NCBI RefSeq assembly: GCF_006542275.1
Contig: NZ_CP041217.1
Coordinates: forward strand, 1-64,000
Source: Saccharibacillus brassicae
GTDB taxonomy: Bacteria; Bacillota; Bacilli; Paenibacillales; Paenibacillaceae
Length of the DNA stretch: 64,000 bases
Direction of reading: 5' to 3'
Under the pieces are notes generated by a model that was not told the origin of the DNA, searched no databases, and was given only the letters and a program-made list of their open reading frames with translations. Shown piece by piece: positions 55,943-64,000 of this stretch. Both the position numbers and the translations under genes were made by a program. Each line of letters starts with the position of its first letter. The stretch's first letter is position 1.

Positions 55943-57343
55943 CTATTCGTCCCGCAGCTGCCTGCGCAGCAGCGGATAGAACACGATCCCGCTCGCCAGC
56001 ATCAGCACGCCGAACAGGAACGTCTGCCAGTCGCCCATGCCGGCATAGACGACCCAGAGCGAGTAGATCGTCGCCAGCACGGCGACGAAGCCGTCCATCC
56101 GGCGTTCGCGCATGACGGTATACCCTTCGCCTGTCAGCGTCAACTTGAGCTGGTAGACCGAAGCGATCAGGTACGGCACGAGATACGCGAGCGTCGCGAC
56201 GACGATAATGAAGTCGAACGCCTGCGCGATCGAGCCGGAGATCGTCGAGAAGATCAGGAGCTGGCCGAGGCCGTTCGAGATCCACAGCGACAGCTTGGGC
56301 ATGCCTTTGTCGTTCTCGCGCCGGAACGGCTGCAGGAAGACGCGCTGCCGGGCCGCTTCGTACGGCACTTCCGCGCTGAGCAGCACCCAGCCGATCGTGG
56401 ACCCGATCAGGCTGACCAGGCCGAGCGCGGCCAGCAGGTAGCCGCCGTAAGGGCCGAGCACTTCCGTCATCGCGTCGACGAGCGGGTTCTGCGACTGCAT
56501 CAGCCGCTCTTTGGGCAGCAGGCCCATCGTCAGGATGCTGATACCGACATACAGCACGATCGCGATCCCAAGCCCGGCGACGGTGGCGCGGCTGACGTCT
56601 TTTTTGCGTTTGGCGCGCGCCGCGAAGACGGTCGCCGATTCGACGCCGATGAACGCCCACAGCGTCACGACCGCCGCCGCGTTGATCTGGGACAGCAGCG
56701 ATACGCTGCGCCCTTCATCGTCCAGATGCGCCGCGGCGAATTCGCCCATCGTGGAAGACTGGAACGCCAGCAGCGCGATGACGATAAACAGCGCGAACCC
56801 GATCACTTTGGTCGCCGTCGCGATCAGATTGATCCGTCCGGCGCCTTCCATGCCGCGCAGCGCCAAAAAGTGCGTGCCCCACAGCAGCAGCGAGCAGACG
56901 ACGAAGTTCAGCGCGTGTCCGGTCGTCAACTCGAAGCTGCCGAGCGCAAGCAGCACGCTTGCGCTGTTCAGGACCGGGAAGAACGTGGACAGGTAGCTGG
57001 CGAACGTCGTAATAACAGCGACGAAGCCCGCGATATTGCCGATCCAGTAGCCCCAGCTCGACATAAAGCCCGACAGCAGCGACAGCGACGGGCTGTTCGG
57101 AAACAGTGCTTTGGCGTAAATTTGCGGACCGCCGTTCAGGTCCGGCTTGCGCAGCGCCAGATTGCCGAACACCAGCGCCAGCATCAGCACCCCGAATCCG
57201 GTCACCGCCCAGGCGAATACCGTACCGGCCGGACTCGCCGCTTCCGCCAGCGAACGCGGCAGCATGAAGATGCCCGAACCGACCATATTGCCGACGACCA
57301 GCGCCGTCAGCACCCATAATCCCAATGGTTTTCCCTTGCTCAA
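55943..57343 (-). CDS. Amino acid antiporter, arginine/ornithine type APC family, 466 aa
   Basis: Twelve or so TM helices. The first helix carries GNMVGSGIF, the APC substrate-binding signature. SSWGYWIGNIAG and LWAFIGVESATVFAARA agree with the basic-amino-acid/polyamine antiporter subgroup (ArcD/YdgI-like). The start is TTG 57343 with AAGGGG 8 nt upstream; the ATG at 57362 is out of frame. No arginine deiminase genes are adjacent. Confidence 0.88.
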   Translation of the reverse strand: MSKGKPLGLWVLTALVVGNMVGSGIFMLPRSLAEAASPAGTVFAWAVTGFGVLMLALVFGNLALRKPDLNGGPQIYAKALFPNSPSLSLLSGFMSSWGYWIGNIAGFVAVITTFASYLSTFFPVLNSASVLLALGSFELTTGHALNFVVCSLLLWGTHFLALRGMEGAGRINLIATATKVIGFALFIVIALLAFQSSTMGEFAAAHLDDEGRSVSLLSQINAAAVVTLWAFIGVESATVFAARAKRKKDVSRATVAGLGIAIVLYVGISILTMGLLPKERLMQSQNPLVDAMTEVLGPYGGYLLAALGLVSLIGSTIGWVLLSAEVPYEAARQRVFLQPFRRENDKGMPKLSLWISNGLGQLLIFSTISGSIAQAFDFIIVVATLAYLVPYLIASVYQLKLTLTGEGYTVMRERRMDGFVAVLATIYSLWVVYAGMGDWQTFLFGVLMLASGIVFYPLLRRQLRDE

Positions 57344-57414
57344 TCGAAATACCCCTTTTCATTCATGTTCGATCTCTTGATTGAAGAGTCGCGAAAAATC
57401 TCTCCCAGCCTTAC

Positions 57415-57451
57415 AGTATACTCTTTCCTCTGGTAAAGCGAAAGAGTATAC
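57415..57451 (-). promoter_or_regulatory. Dyad operator over the antiporter promoter
   Basis: A perfect 12-bp inverted repeat, GTATACTCTTTC (57416-57427) and GAAAGAGTATAC (57440-57451), with a 12-bp spacer. On the minus strand it contains a -10 TATACT (57420-57415) and a weak -35 TTTCGC 17 bp upstream. This is the layout of a repressor site covering a promoter, 72 bp before the antiporter start. Confidence 0.6.
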
Positions 57452-57471
57452 GTCGTTTGCACGGCGGCGGA

Positions 57472-57501
57472 TTGTGCGAAACGTCTTCGCTCCTGTAGAA
57501 T
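57472..57501 (+). promoter_or_regulatory. Candidate promoter of the PH-domain gene
   Basis: TTGTGC and TAGAAT with an 18-bp spacer, 30 bp before the start codon. Modest match. Confidence 0.35.
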
Positions 57502-57531
57502 GACAGGGAGAACAATCATTCGGAGGCGGGT

Positions 57532-57963
57532 ATGAATCGATACAAAAGCGACAAAGATGCTTTTTTCTTCACGTTAAACTGGGCGAGCATGATCGTGCTG
57601 CTGATCCTCGTCTGGATGGGGCTGTCCAACGGCTCTTTCCTGTTCGTGCCGATCTGGCTCATCATCTTGATGTTCGTCGTCTCGACCTGGTATCTGACGT
57701 ATTACGAAATCAAGGACGGGCATCTGCTTGTCCGTTCGGGTCCGCTCAACTGGAAGATCCCGATCGACCGGATCGAGACGATCCGCCGCAAGAGCAGCAT
57801 GAATTCGGGACCTTCGCATTCGCGCAGCCGGCTTGAATTGGTGTATGCCGGCGGCAGCATCCAGGTTTCTCCGGTGCGCGAAGACGAATTTCTCAAGCAG
57901 CTCAAAGCCGGCAACCGCAAGATCAACATCGACGTGCCGGACGTCAAAAAAGAACTGCGTTAA
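57532..57963 (+). CDS. Bacterial PH-domain membrane protein, 143 aa
   Basis: Two adjacent TM helices (about 14-34 and 38-57) followed by a beta-rich PH-like domain (YYEIKDGHLLVRSGPLNWKI, then RLELVYAGGSIQVSP). The layout matches YyaB/bPH_6 proteins of Bacillales, whose role is not known to me. GGAGG lies 5 nt before ATG 57532. Monocistronic, ended by the terminator at 58,079. Confidence 0.78.
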   Translation: MNRYKSDKDAFFFTLNWASMIVLLILVWMGLSNGSFLFVPIWLIILMFVVSTWYLTYYEIKDGHLLVRSGPLNWKIPIDRIETIRRKSSMNSGPSHSRSRLELVYAGGSIQVSPVREDEFLKQLKAGNRKINIDVPDVKKELR

Positions 57964-58078
57964 GGCGTCGATGCAGAAACAGGCGGTTTGATGGACGGAT
58001 TCATGCACAGACGCGTGCTTCGATTCGCTGCGTCGTCGGCTGTCGGCTGTCTACCTATAGCGCAGCAAAACATGCACG

Positions 58079-58118
58079 CCAAAAACCCTTTCTCCGCACG
58101 CGGAGAAAGGGTTTTTGG
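58079..58118. terminator. Bidirectional terminator
   Basis: An 18-bp perfect stem with CACG loop, A-tract and T-tract on opposite arms, between the convergent PH-domain and Gfo/Idh/MocA genes. Confidence 0.85.
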
Positions 58119-58167
58119 TCGTCACTCTTTTTCGCTTGATCTTTTCCACACCAACAAAATCGTCCGC

Positions 58168-59337
58168 TTAGCTGTCGAATTCCCGCAGGCTGACCCAGCG
58201 CTTCTCGGCGGCGGATCGTTCTACCGCTTCGAGCACCGCCTGGCATTTGACGCCGTCCGAGAAATTCGGCACGGGCTGGCGGTCTTCCGCGATCGCCCGC
58301 ATCAGTTCGTGCACTTCGTGCGTGACCGTATGTTCGTATCCGATCGTATGGCCGGCCGGCCACCAGGCGTGCATATAATCATGCGCCGCGTCGGTCGCCA
58401 GCACGCGCCGGAAGCCCTGCACGTCTTCGGCGTCGTCCGAGAAATACACTTCCAGCTCGTTCATGCGCTCGAAATCGAAACGCACGCTGCCCTTGCTGCC
58501 GTTGATTTCGAAAAAGTTGGTGCTGCGGTGACCGTTCGCGAAGCGCGTCGCTTCGAACGTGCCGAGCGCCCCGTTGTCGAACCGGGCCATAAACATCGCC
58601 GCGTCGTCGACCGTCACTTCGCCGCGCGGACCGTCCGCGCTGCCTTTGGCCGTAAGCCCCGTCATCTCCGTCGGCATCGGCCGCTCTTTGATAAACGTCT
58701 CGGTCATGCCGACGACTTCGTCGAACTCCCCGACCAGGTAGCGGGCCAGATCGATCGTATGCGCGCCCAGATCGCCGAGCGAACCCGATCCGGCCACTTC
58801 TTTGCGCAGCCGCCAGACGAGCGGGAAGTCCGGGTCCATAATCCAATCCTGCAGAAACAGTCCGCGGAAATGGTAGATCCGGCCCAGACGCCCTTCTTCG
58901 ATCAACTTTTTGGCCAGCCGCACGGCCGGCGCGAAGCGGTAATTGAAGCCGACCATATGCTTGACGCCCGCCTGCTGCGCCGCCGCCAGCATTTCGCGCG
59001 AATCGCTCAGGTTGAGCGCCAGCGGCTTTTCGCAAAAAATATGTTTGCCGGCCGCAGCGGCCGCCAGCGCGATTTCTTTGTGCGCGTCGCTCGGCGCGTT
59101 GATATCGACCAGGTCGATATCGCTCCGCGCGATCAGTGCCCGCCAATCCGTCTCCACGCTGTCCCAGCCGAACTGCTGACCCGCCGCGCGGACTGCCTGC
59201 TCGTCCCGCCCGCAGATCGCCGTCATGCGCGGCTTCGGCACGTCCGGCAAAAACATCGGCAGCGCCCGGTAAGCGTTGCTGTGCGCCTTGCCCATAAACT
59301 TGTACCCGATCATGCCCACATTCACGAAATCATTCAA
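58168..59337 (-). CDS. Gfo/Idh/MocA-family oxidoreductase, 389 aa
   Basis: NAD(P)-dependent sugar or inositol dehydrogenase. The Rossmann motif is VGMIGYKFMGKAHSNAY, the conserved EKP (CEKPLAL) is near residue 103, and the GAHTIDLARYLVG helix supplies the usual catalytic His and Asp. The TTG at 59337 is the start most in line with the family; GGTGG stands 10 nt upstream. The C-terminus (VERSAAEKRWVSL) is typical. Substrate unknown. Confidence 0.87.
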   Translation of the reverse strand: MNDFVNVGMIGYKFMGKAHSNAYRALPMFLPDVPKPRMTAICGRDEQAVRAAGQQFGWDSVETDWRALIARSDIDLVDINAPSDAHKEIALAAAAAGKHIFCEKPLALNLSDSREMLAAAQQAGVKHMVGFNYRFAPAVRLAKKLIEEGRLGRIYHFRGLFLQDWIMDPDFPLVWRLRKEVAGSGSLGDLGAHTIDLARYLVGEFDEVVGMTETFIKERPMPTEMTGLTAKGSADGPRGEVTVDDAAMFMARFDNGALGTFEATRFANGHRSTNFFEINGSKGSVRFDFERMNELEVYFSDDAEDVQGFRRVLATDAAHDYMHAWWPAGHTIGYEHTVTHEVHELMRAIAEDRQPVPNFSDGVKCQAVLEAVERSAAEKRWVSLREFDS

Positions 59338-59422
59338 AAAAGTGTTCCACCCTTCCGGCTTCTGCCTCTTGTTGATATCGCTTTCACCAACAGTTTACCG
59401 GAAGCTTGGCCCGAATGGAAGT

Positions 59423-60397
59423 TTAGCCGCCGGCGCGGCGCACGGTCGCGGATGCGGCGGCTCGGCCCGCGGAAGCCGAATCGCCGCGGCCGCTGAGCGG
59501 AGACACGGCAAGTTCGCTGTCCGCCACGAGATCGCCGAAGATCGAAGCGAGCTGCCGGATCAGCGCCGACTGGTCCTGCCGCACGGTCACGAGCCCGGTT
59601 TGCAGCGCGAATTCGGACAATTCCCGCACGCGGACCGGCGTCAGGCGTCCGTCGCGCACTTCTTCGCGCGCGCAAACGGCCGGCAGAAATCCGATGCCGG
59701 CCCCGCGCAGGATAAGCTTTTTGGCCGTTTCCGAATTATCGACGTGAAACGCGATATCCGGCGGCGACTCCAGCGCTTCGAACGAGCGATGGATCCGCAG
59801 CCAATCCAGCGTGCCGCATTCGAAGAAGACGAGCTTGCGCCCCTGCAGCGCGTCTACCGATACCGATTCCTCGCTCGCGAAGTCATGATCCGAACGGACG
59901 TACAGATGGATCGGATCTTCGTAGAACGCGGCGGTGCGCAGCGACGGATGCATCACTTTGCGGATAAACGCCACGTCGATCTCCCCGGCAAGCAGCCGCT
60001 TGACCAGTTCTTCCGTGCCGCCGGTGCTCAGCTTGAAATGCACGCCGGGGCAGTCTTCGTGCAGGCGGGGCAGCAGCTCGGGCAGCAGGTAGTTCGAGAC
60101 CGAGATCGTGCTGCCGATCCGCAGTTCCTGCGGCAGCGTCTCCGAACGGCGCAGATGCTGACGGCCCTGCTGCAGCGTCTTGAGCATCTCCTGAGCGTAC
60201 GGCAAAAAATTGCGCCCTTCTTCCGTCAGCACGATCTGCTTGCCGATCCGGTCGAACAGCCGGCAGCCGAGTTCACGCTCCAGCGTCTGTATTCTCGCCG
60301 TGACCGAAGGCTGCGACAAAAACAGCGCTTCGGCCGTTTTGTTGAAACTTCCGTAATGGTTGATATAGACGAAAGATTCGATATTTTCGATATTCAC
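59423..60397 (-). CDS. LysR-family transcriptional regulator, 324 aa
   Basis: HTH at residues 1-60 (SFVYINHYGSFNKTAEALF, SQPSVTARIQTLERELG) and a co-inducer domain 88-295. The start is GTG 60397; an ATG upstream in another frame reads into a stop after eight codons. The C-terminus has a 25-residue Ser/Ala/Arg-rich tail beyond the usual family end. Gene order suggests either the dehydrogenase downstream or the flavin reductase upstream as a target; neither is proven. Confidence 0.9.
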   Translation of the reverse strand: MNIENIESFVYINHYGSFNKTAEALFLSQPSVTARIQTLERELGCRLFDRIGKQIVLTEEGRNFLPYAQEMLKTLQQGRQHLRRSETLPQELRIGSTISVSNYLLPELLPRLHEDCPGVHFKLSTGGTEELVKRLLAGEIDVAFIRKVMHPSLRTAAFYEDPIHLYVRSDHDFASEESVSVDALQGRKLVFFECGTLDWLRIHRSFEALESPPDIAFHVDNSETAKKLILRGAGIGFLPAVCAREEVRDGRLTPVRVRELSEFALQTGLVTVRQDQSALIRQLASIFGDLVADSELAVSPLSGRGDSASAGRAAASATVRRAGG

Positions 60398-60494
60398 CCG
60401 GCCGCCCCGCTTTCATTCATGATTTATCCGATATAATAACTCAGTTTAATGTATCATAGTGTTGGGCGGCCGGGCTGTCAATGAAAACGGTCGA

Positions 60495-60641
60495 TAGAAA
60501 AAACGAATAAGTAACGGCCGAAAAGCCGCTCCTTCCTTCGCGTCCGGCACTTCGGACGTTGAAGAAACGGGACTTTCCGGAACGTTACCCTTATCGACTT
60601 TTTCTATAAGCGTTTTTCTATCCAGCATTTTTCTATAAGCG
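60495..60641. repeat. 112-bp imperfect palindrome followed by direct repeats
   Basis: TAGAAAAA (60495-60502) pairs with 60599-60606, AATAAGTAACG with CGTTACCCTTAT (60583-60594), and CGTCCG-GCACTT-CGGACG (60541-60558) sits exactly at the centre. TTTTTCTATAAGCG occurs at 60599-60612 and again at 60628-60641, where it includes the flavin reductase stop. On the minus strand the structure ends in a T-run, so it may be a large terminator. It fills the gap 60,398-60,632; an ORF there (60446-60667) is not convincing. Confidence 0.75.
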
Positions 60642-61187
60642 ATGAATTTTGTTCTCCGCCCGTTCATCCAGAATCCGGTACGAAGCCCGTCCCATATAGA
60701 GCGGGATCGACAATTTGGACAGATCGGGCAGGCCGTCGGCGCCGAACAACGCTTCGTCCTGGTATACCTGCACGATCTCGCCCACGATCCAGTAATGGTC
60801 GCCGTAGGCGTTCATATCGACGACCCGGCATTCGTACGCCATGTAGGCGTCGCTCAGAATCGGCACGCCCGTCTTGAGGCCGGGTTCGAAGCCGAGACCC
60901 AACCGCTCCAGCTTGCCGCCTTCGTGCCCGCCGAACGTGCCCGCTCCCTGAATGGCTTCGGTCTGCGCCGCCGGCAGGAAATTGACGCCGAAGATCCCCG
61001 AAGGTCGGACAAGGCCGTACGTGAACGTCTCTTCGCGCAGCGCGATGCCGTACATGCCGGGGCTTGCGCCGATATAGGCATGCCAACCGGCCGCCATGAC
61101 GTTGCTCCGTTCTTCAAGCTGCGACGTGACCAGAGCGACCATGCCCGGGTACGCGTGCATTTTTTCGCCTTCGATCGCTTTTCTCAT
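60633..61187 (-). CDS. Flavin reductase-like FMN-binding protein, 184 aa
   Basis: Split beta-barrel of the flavin reductase family: the N-terminal VALVTSQLEERSNVMAAGWH, then PGMYGIAL and FGVNFLP, are typical FMN-contact segments. AAAGGTGG lies 7 nt before ATG 61187. It follows uvsE by 37 bp on the same strand and is likely cotranscribed. A reductase partner or substrate cannot be named. Confidence 0.83.
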   Translation of the reverse strand: MRKAIEGEKMHAYPGMVALVTSQLEERSNVMAAGWHAYIGASPGMYGIALREETFTYGLVRPSGIFGVNFLPAAQTEAIQGAGTFGGHEGGKLERLGLGFEPGLKTGVPILSDAYMAYECRVVDMNAYGDHYWIVGEIVQVYQDEALFGADGLPDLSKLSIPLYMGRASYRILDERAENKIHRL

Positions 61188-61224
61188 GACGGTTCCACCT
61201 TTCTTTTTTCCGAAAATAGTCTAT

Positions 61225-62226
61225 TCACGGCTGCACCTCGATCTTGCCTCCGCTCAGCATCTTCACGCCGTCGCCCGTGTAAGACGCAAGATCCTGCATC
61301 AGCTGCAGCAGCGCCCGGTCTTTGTGCTTCGCTTCCAGCATCACGTCCAGATGCGAAGACGTTCTCGCCGCTTCGCGCAAAAAATCGAGCAGCGGACCGG
61401 CTTCGACGCCGTCCGCGTGACTGCGCCGGTCGGTCTCGCTTCTCGGGCTGGACGCATGGATCTTCGGCGGCAGATGCTCGCCTTCCGGCACGTCCGTCCG
61501 CGCAAGCGGCGATTCCCACGTCCGGGCGACTTCGGGCCACCAGTCCGACGCCGGCTCTCCCGCGCTGTTGACCCAGTGGTGGTGAATATCGAGCACCATC
61601 GGCAGGCCGGTCCGCTGCGCGGCCGCCAGCGTCTCGCCCGCCGTAAACGTTTTGTCGTCGTTCTCAAGCGTCAGGCGGCATTGAATATCGGGATCAAGCG
61701 CCGCAAAATGGTCCACGAACCGGTCGGCCGCTTCGGGCTTGTTGCCGTAGGCGCCGCCGATATGGATATTGTTTTTGGCGCGCGCGTCGAGGCCCATCGC
61801 CTCCAGCATACGCACATGGTACCGCAGGTCGCGCACCGACGAGACCAGCACTTCCGGGCGCGGCGTGCTCAGCACCGTATAATGGTCGGGGTGAAAAGAA
61901 ACCCGCAGCTTGTGACGGCGAACGATCTCCCCGATCTCCGCGAACGGCTCGGCCAACGCGACGAACGGGTCCCAATCCGCCAGGTCGGTATGGGTCGCGA
62001 GCGGGATCAATTTGGACGAAAACCGGTACATCTCGATCCCTTCGGCGATATTGTGGCGCAGCAGCCTGATCGTGTTGCGCAGATTGGTCTCGGCGATGCG
62101 TTCCAGCTGGCGCAGTCCCGCTTCCCGGTCGGGCAGTTTGGCAAAGCGGGCCATCGTCATCGTTTTGGAAGGCGAAGAATCCTGAATCTCAAGCGACATG
62201 GCGACATATCCGAATCGAACGATCAT
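61225..62226 (-). CDS. uvsE: UV DNA damage endonuclease UvsE, 333 aa
   Basis: TIM-barrel nuclease that nicks DNA 5' to UV photoproducts. The start MIVRFGYVAMS, SSKLIPLATHTD, RVSFHPDHY, LTLENDDK and LDIHHHW segments are the family metal-site motifs. ATG 62226 has AAAGGAAG 7 nt upstream; an ORF extension to 62313 is not used. The C-terminus (about 290-333) matches the family, so the gene is complete. Confidence 0.93.
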   Translation of the reverse strand: MIVRFGYVAMSLEIQDSSPSKTMTMARFAKLPDREAGLRQLERIAETNLRNTIRLLRHNIAEGIEMYRFSSKLIPLATHTDLADWDPFVALAEPFAEIGEIVRRHKLRVSFHPDHYTVLSTPRPEVLVSSVRDLRYHVRMLEAMGLDARAKNNIHIGGAYGNKPEAADRFVDHFAALDPDIQCRLTLENDDKTFTAGETLAAAQRTGLPMVLDIHHHWVNSAGEPASDWWPEVARTWESPLARTDVPEGEHLPPKIHASSPRSETDRRSHADGVEAGPLLDFLREAARTSSHLDVMLEAKHKDRALLQLMQDLASYTGDGVKMLSGGKIEVQP

Positions 62227-62339
62227 GGGGCAGCTTCCTTTCCGGCTTTTCGTATCGAACATACCTTTACAACATACCGCAAAGCCGCGTTCCTTAATCA
62301 CCGTCCTGCGCATCGGAGCCGTCCGTTCTTTTTTTGCGC

Positions 62340-62376
62340 AAAAAAATCGCCGGCAGCGGAGAAGCCTGCCGGCGAT
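62340..62376 (-). terminator. Terminator after the YceI gene
   Basis: An 11-bp stem ATCGCCGGCAG/CTGCCGGCGAT with 9-nt loop and a run of six T on the minus strand, 13 bp after the stop. Confidence 0.85.
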
Positions 62377-62389
62377 CTGGGATTCGGAT

Positions 62390-63112
62390 TTATTTTTCGA
62401 GTGTCAGCTCAAGCCGTACGTTGATTTCGTTCTCTGTGCTGAGGACGACGGAATGCGGATTTTCCAGGCCGAAGTCTTCGAACGTGACGACCGTCGCGCC
62501 CGACAGCAGCAGCTTGCCGCCCTGGTACGATACTTTCGCGTCGAACGTGACCGGCTTTTCGATCCCTTTGACCGTCAGCGTGCCGTCCATTTTGAAATCG
62601 TAGACCTGGCCTTCCGTCCACTCCTTGGGCAGCCCGTCGAACGCGTTCGCGGTGAACGTCGCCTGCGGGAATTTGCTCATTTGAAAATAGTCGTCGCTTT
62701 TGATATGGTCGTCGCGCTGGGCGTTGCCCGAGTCGATCGCGTCAACCTCGATCGCGCCGCTGCCTTTCATCTGCGCCGCGTCGCCCACGTTGACGTCCCA
62801 TGTTCCGCTCACCTGATCGTCGACGAAGTTCACTTCTTCCTGCGACGTCGTCACGGAGAAGTACACTTTGGAGGTGTCCGCGATGTTCCATGCACCGTTC
62901 AGTTGGTCTTCGGCGATCGCCCCGCCTGCCGTGGCGGCTTCCGCCGTCGGCGTGGACGACGCTTCCGTATTCGCCGCCGCCTGGGTCGGAAGCACGCTTT
63001 CGATTTCGACGTTGTTGCCCAAATAGTTATTCATGACCGCGTAACCGCCTCCGCCGCCGATCACGACGACCGCCGCTGCTGCAATGATCCAATTCCTCGT
63101 TTTTTTATTCAT
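62390..63112 (-). CDS. YceI-family lipid-binding protein with N-terminal anchor, 240 aa
   Basis: Lipocalin-like barrel that in characterised homologues binds isoprenoid or fatty amide ligands. Here it has an N-terminal helix (about 9-28; WIIAAAAVVVIGGGGG) that may be a signal anchor, a Thr/Ala linker and a YceI domain (about 65-240) with GTWDVNVGD, FPQATFTA and DGTLTVKGIEKPV. ATG 63112 has AGGAGG 8 nt upstream. Divergent from the response regulator at the right edge, which might control it. Confidence 0.9.
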   Translation of the reverse strand: MNKKTRNWIIAAAAVVVIGGGGGYAVMNNYLGNNVEIESVLPTQAAANTEASSTPTAEAATAGGAIAEDQLNGAWNIADTSKVYFSVTTSQEEVNFVDDQVSGTWDVNVGDAAQMKGSGAIEVDAIDSGNAQRDDHIKSDDYFQMSKFPQATFTANAFDGLPKEWTEGQVYDFKMDGTLTVKGIEKPVTFDAKVSYQGGKLLLSGATVVTFEDFGLENPHSVVLSTENEINVRLELTLEK

Positions 63113-63231
63113 GGTTTTCTCCTCCTGTGACGCTGTTTTTGCTATCATAACAGCCCAATGTGTCGGGAAAGTGTCAAACCGGCCTGTGAAAAATATGTTT
63201 GTTCTTTTGACGGCAAAAGCCGCGAAAGCTC

Positions 63232-63259
63232 TTGTTCCCGCCCGTTTTGTTTGTACAAT
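63232..63259 (+). promoter_or_regulatory. Candidate promoter of the right-edge response regulator
   Basis: TTGTTC (63232-63237) and TACAAT (63254-63259) with a 16-bp spacer, 65 bp before the TTG start. On the minus strand a TTGACA (63177-63172) and TATGAT (63149-63144) face yceI but are 22 bp apart, too far for a normal promoter. Confidence 0.5.
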
Positions 63260-63323
63260 AGAAGCCATAGCCGCCTATTCGGAATCAACCAATAGAAGCG
63301 CAAGCAGCAGGGAGGCAGCGGGT

Positions 63324-64000
63324 TTGACGACCATTTTGATTATTGAAGACCAGGAAGCGATCGCGCGGGTACTCGCCGCCTATCTCAAAAAAGCCGGGTT
63401 CGACGTGGAGCGCGTCTCGGACGGACGGGACGCGCTGGGCCGGTTCGAACAGGCGCAGCCGGCGCTCGTCCTGCTTGACGTCATGCTGCCCGGCATGGAC
63501 GGCTGGGAACTGCTGGCGGAGATCCGCAAACGCGGTTCGTGCCCGGTCATCATGCTGACGGCGCTCGGCGATATCGATTACCGGCTGAACGGGCTCAACG
63601 GCGGCGCCGACGATTACATGACGAAGCCGTTCGTGCCCGAAGAAGTGGTCGCCCGGGTGAACGCGGTGCTGCGCAGGCGGCCCGCCTACAGCCACGCGGA
63701 CGCTTCCAAAAGCTTCGGCGCGCTTCTGATCGATCCGAACGCGCAGCGCGTCCTGCTCAACGGAGCCGAAGTGCCGCTGACGCCGCGCGATTTGTCGCTG
63801 CTCATGTTCCTGTCGGATTATCCGAACCGGATGTTCACGCGCGAGCAGCTGATCGAGCACGTATGGGGCATGGATTACGAAGGCAGCGACCGGGCGGTCG
63901 ACCTGTCGATCAAGCGGCTGCGCCAGGCGCTGTCGCACTGGCCGCCGGATCACGGCGAGATCCGCACTTTACGGGGAACGGGGTATCAATTTTGGACAGC
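63324..64000 (+). CDS. OmpR-family response regulator, 3' end beyond window
   Basis: Starts at TTG 63324 with GGGAGG 8 nt upstream. The receiver has EDQ at residues 8-10, acceptor Asp in LLDVMLPGMDG near residue 53, and TKPF near 103; the winged helix reaches GTGYQFW, so only a few residues are missing. A kinase gene probably follows outside the window. Confidence 0.9.
   Translation, partial: MTTILIIEDQEAIARVLAAYLKKAGFDVERVSDGRDALGRFEQAQPALVLLDVMLPGMDGWELLAEIRKRGSCPVIMLTALGDIDYRLNGLNGGADDYMTKPFVPEEVVARVNAVLRRRPAYSHADASKSFGALLIDPNAQRVLLNGAEVPLTPRDLSLLMFLSDYPNRMFTREQLIEHVWGMDYEGSDRAVDLSIKRLRQALSHWPPDHGEIRTLRGTGYQFWT

Noticed and set aside
60446-60667. A 73-codon minus-strand frame between flavin reductase and lysR
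   Set aside because: It lies within a large palindrome and its start overlaps the flavin reductase end without a ribosome site.

Overview
This is a GC-rich Gram-positive chromosome segment. Strong AGGAGG-type ribosome binding sites, frequent TTG and GTG starts, a perfect CcpA (cre) site, an HssRS-HrtBA system and iturin-like lipopeptide genes point to the Bacillales. The GC content and sugar-uptake style suggest the Paenibacillaceae (Paenibacillus or Saccharibacillus-like); the genus is an inference only. I see no rRNA, tRNA, CRISPR array or transposase.

Positions 1-26,035 (minus strand) hold a tightly coupled lipopeptide operon that leaves the window on the left. In transcription order it encodes a trans-acting malonyl transacylase, a type II thioesterase, a 2,4-diaminobutyrate-type aminotransferase, a FAAL-ACP-KS protein, a 3,974-residue protein ACP-AMT-C-(broken A)-T-C-A-T-C-A-T-E, and the first 2,360 residues of a second NRPS, C-A-T-C-A-T-C. 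The logic is that of iturin/mycosubtilin: a fatty acid is activated, extended once with malonate, aminated to a beta-amino fatty acid and passed to a peptide line. Pocket residues predict Thr (epimerised), Val and Gly, plus one acidic pocket that would suit a cationic residue such as diaminobutyrate. The first amino-acid module has only about 160 residues of an adenylation domain, which is the most unusual feature here.

Positions 26,270-32,821 (plus strand, divergent) look like the service operons for this cluster: a two-component system, a MacB/FtsX-type ABC transporter behind three 11-bp-spaced direct repeats, and an Sfp-type phosphopantetheinyl transferase that could activate the carrier domains. 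A 254-bp nested palindrome separates the two-component genes from the transporter.

Positions 32,935-36,986 (minus) are hssR-hssS-hrtB-hrtA, with a near-consensus HssR box just before hrtB. A TIM-barrel sugar isomerase-like gene lies upstream. Positions 38,010-43,518 are a sugar (probably arabino-oligosaccharide) uptake operon: a solute-binding lipoprotein, two permeases and an intracellular GH43 enzyme. Its strong promoter is overlapped by a cre site, and an ArsR-type regulator with a C-terminal beta-rich domain is divergent to it. No ATPase gene accompanies it.

Positions 43,714-51,253 hold a membrane-anchored repeat protein, a deletion joint where an AraC gene and a short-chain dehydrogenase gene have both lost their 5' ends, a three-gene ECF transporter (UPF0397 S component, double ATPase, EcfT), and a DUF1266 gene. 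The DUF1266 gene belongs with the next two to an HscC Hsp70 / J-TPR protein / DUF1266 operon (50,582-54,912). Positions 54,913-64,000 contain hairpin repeats, small ORFs, an APC antiporter, a PH-domain membrane protein, a Gfo/Idh/MocA dehydrogenase, a LysR regulator, a flavin reductase with a UvsE endonuclease, a YceI protein and a response regulator cut by the right edge.
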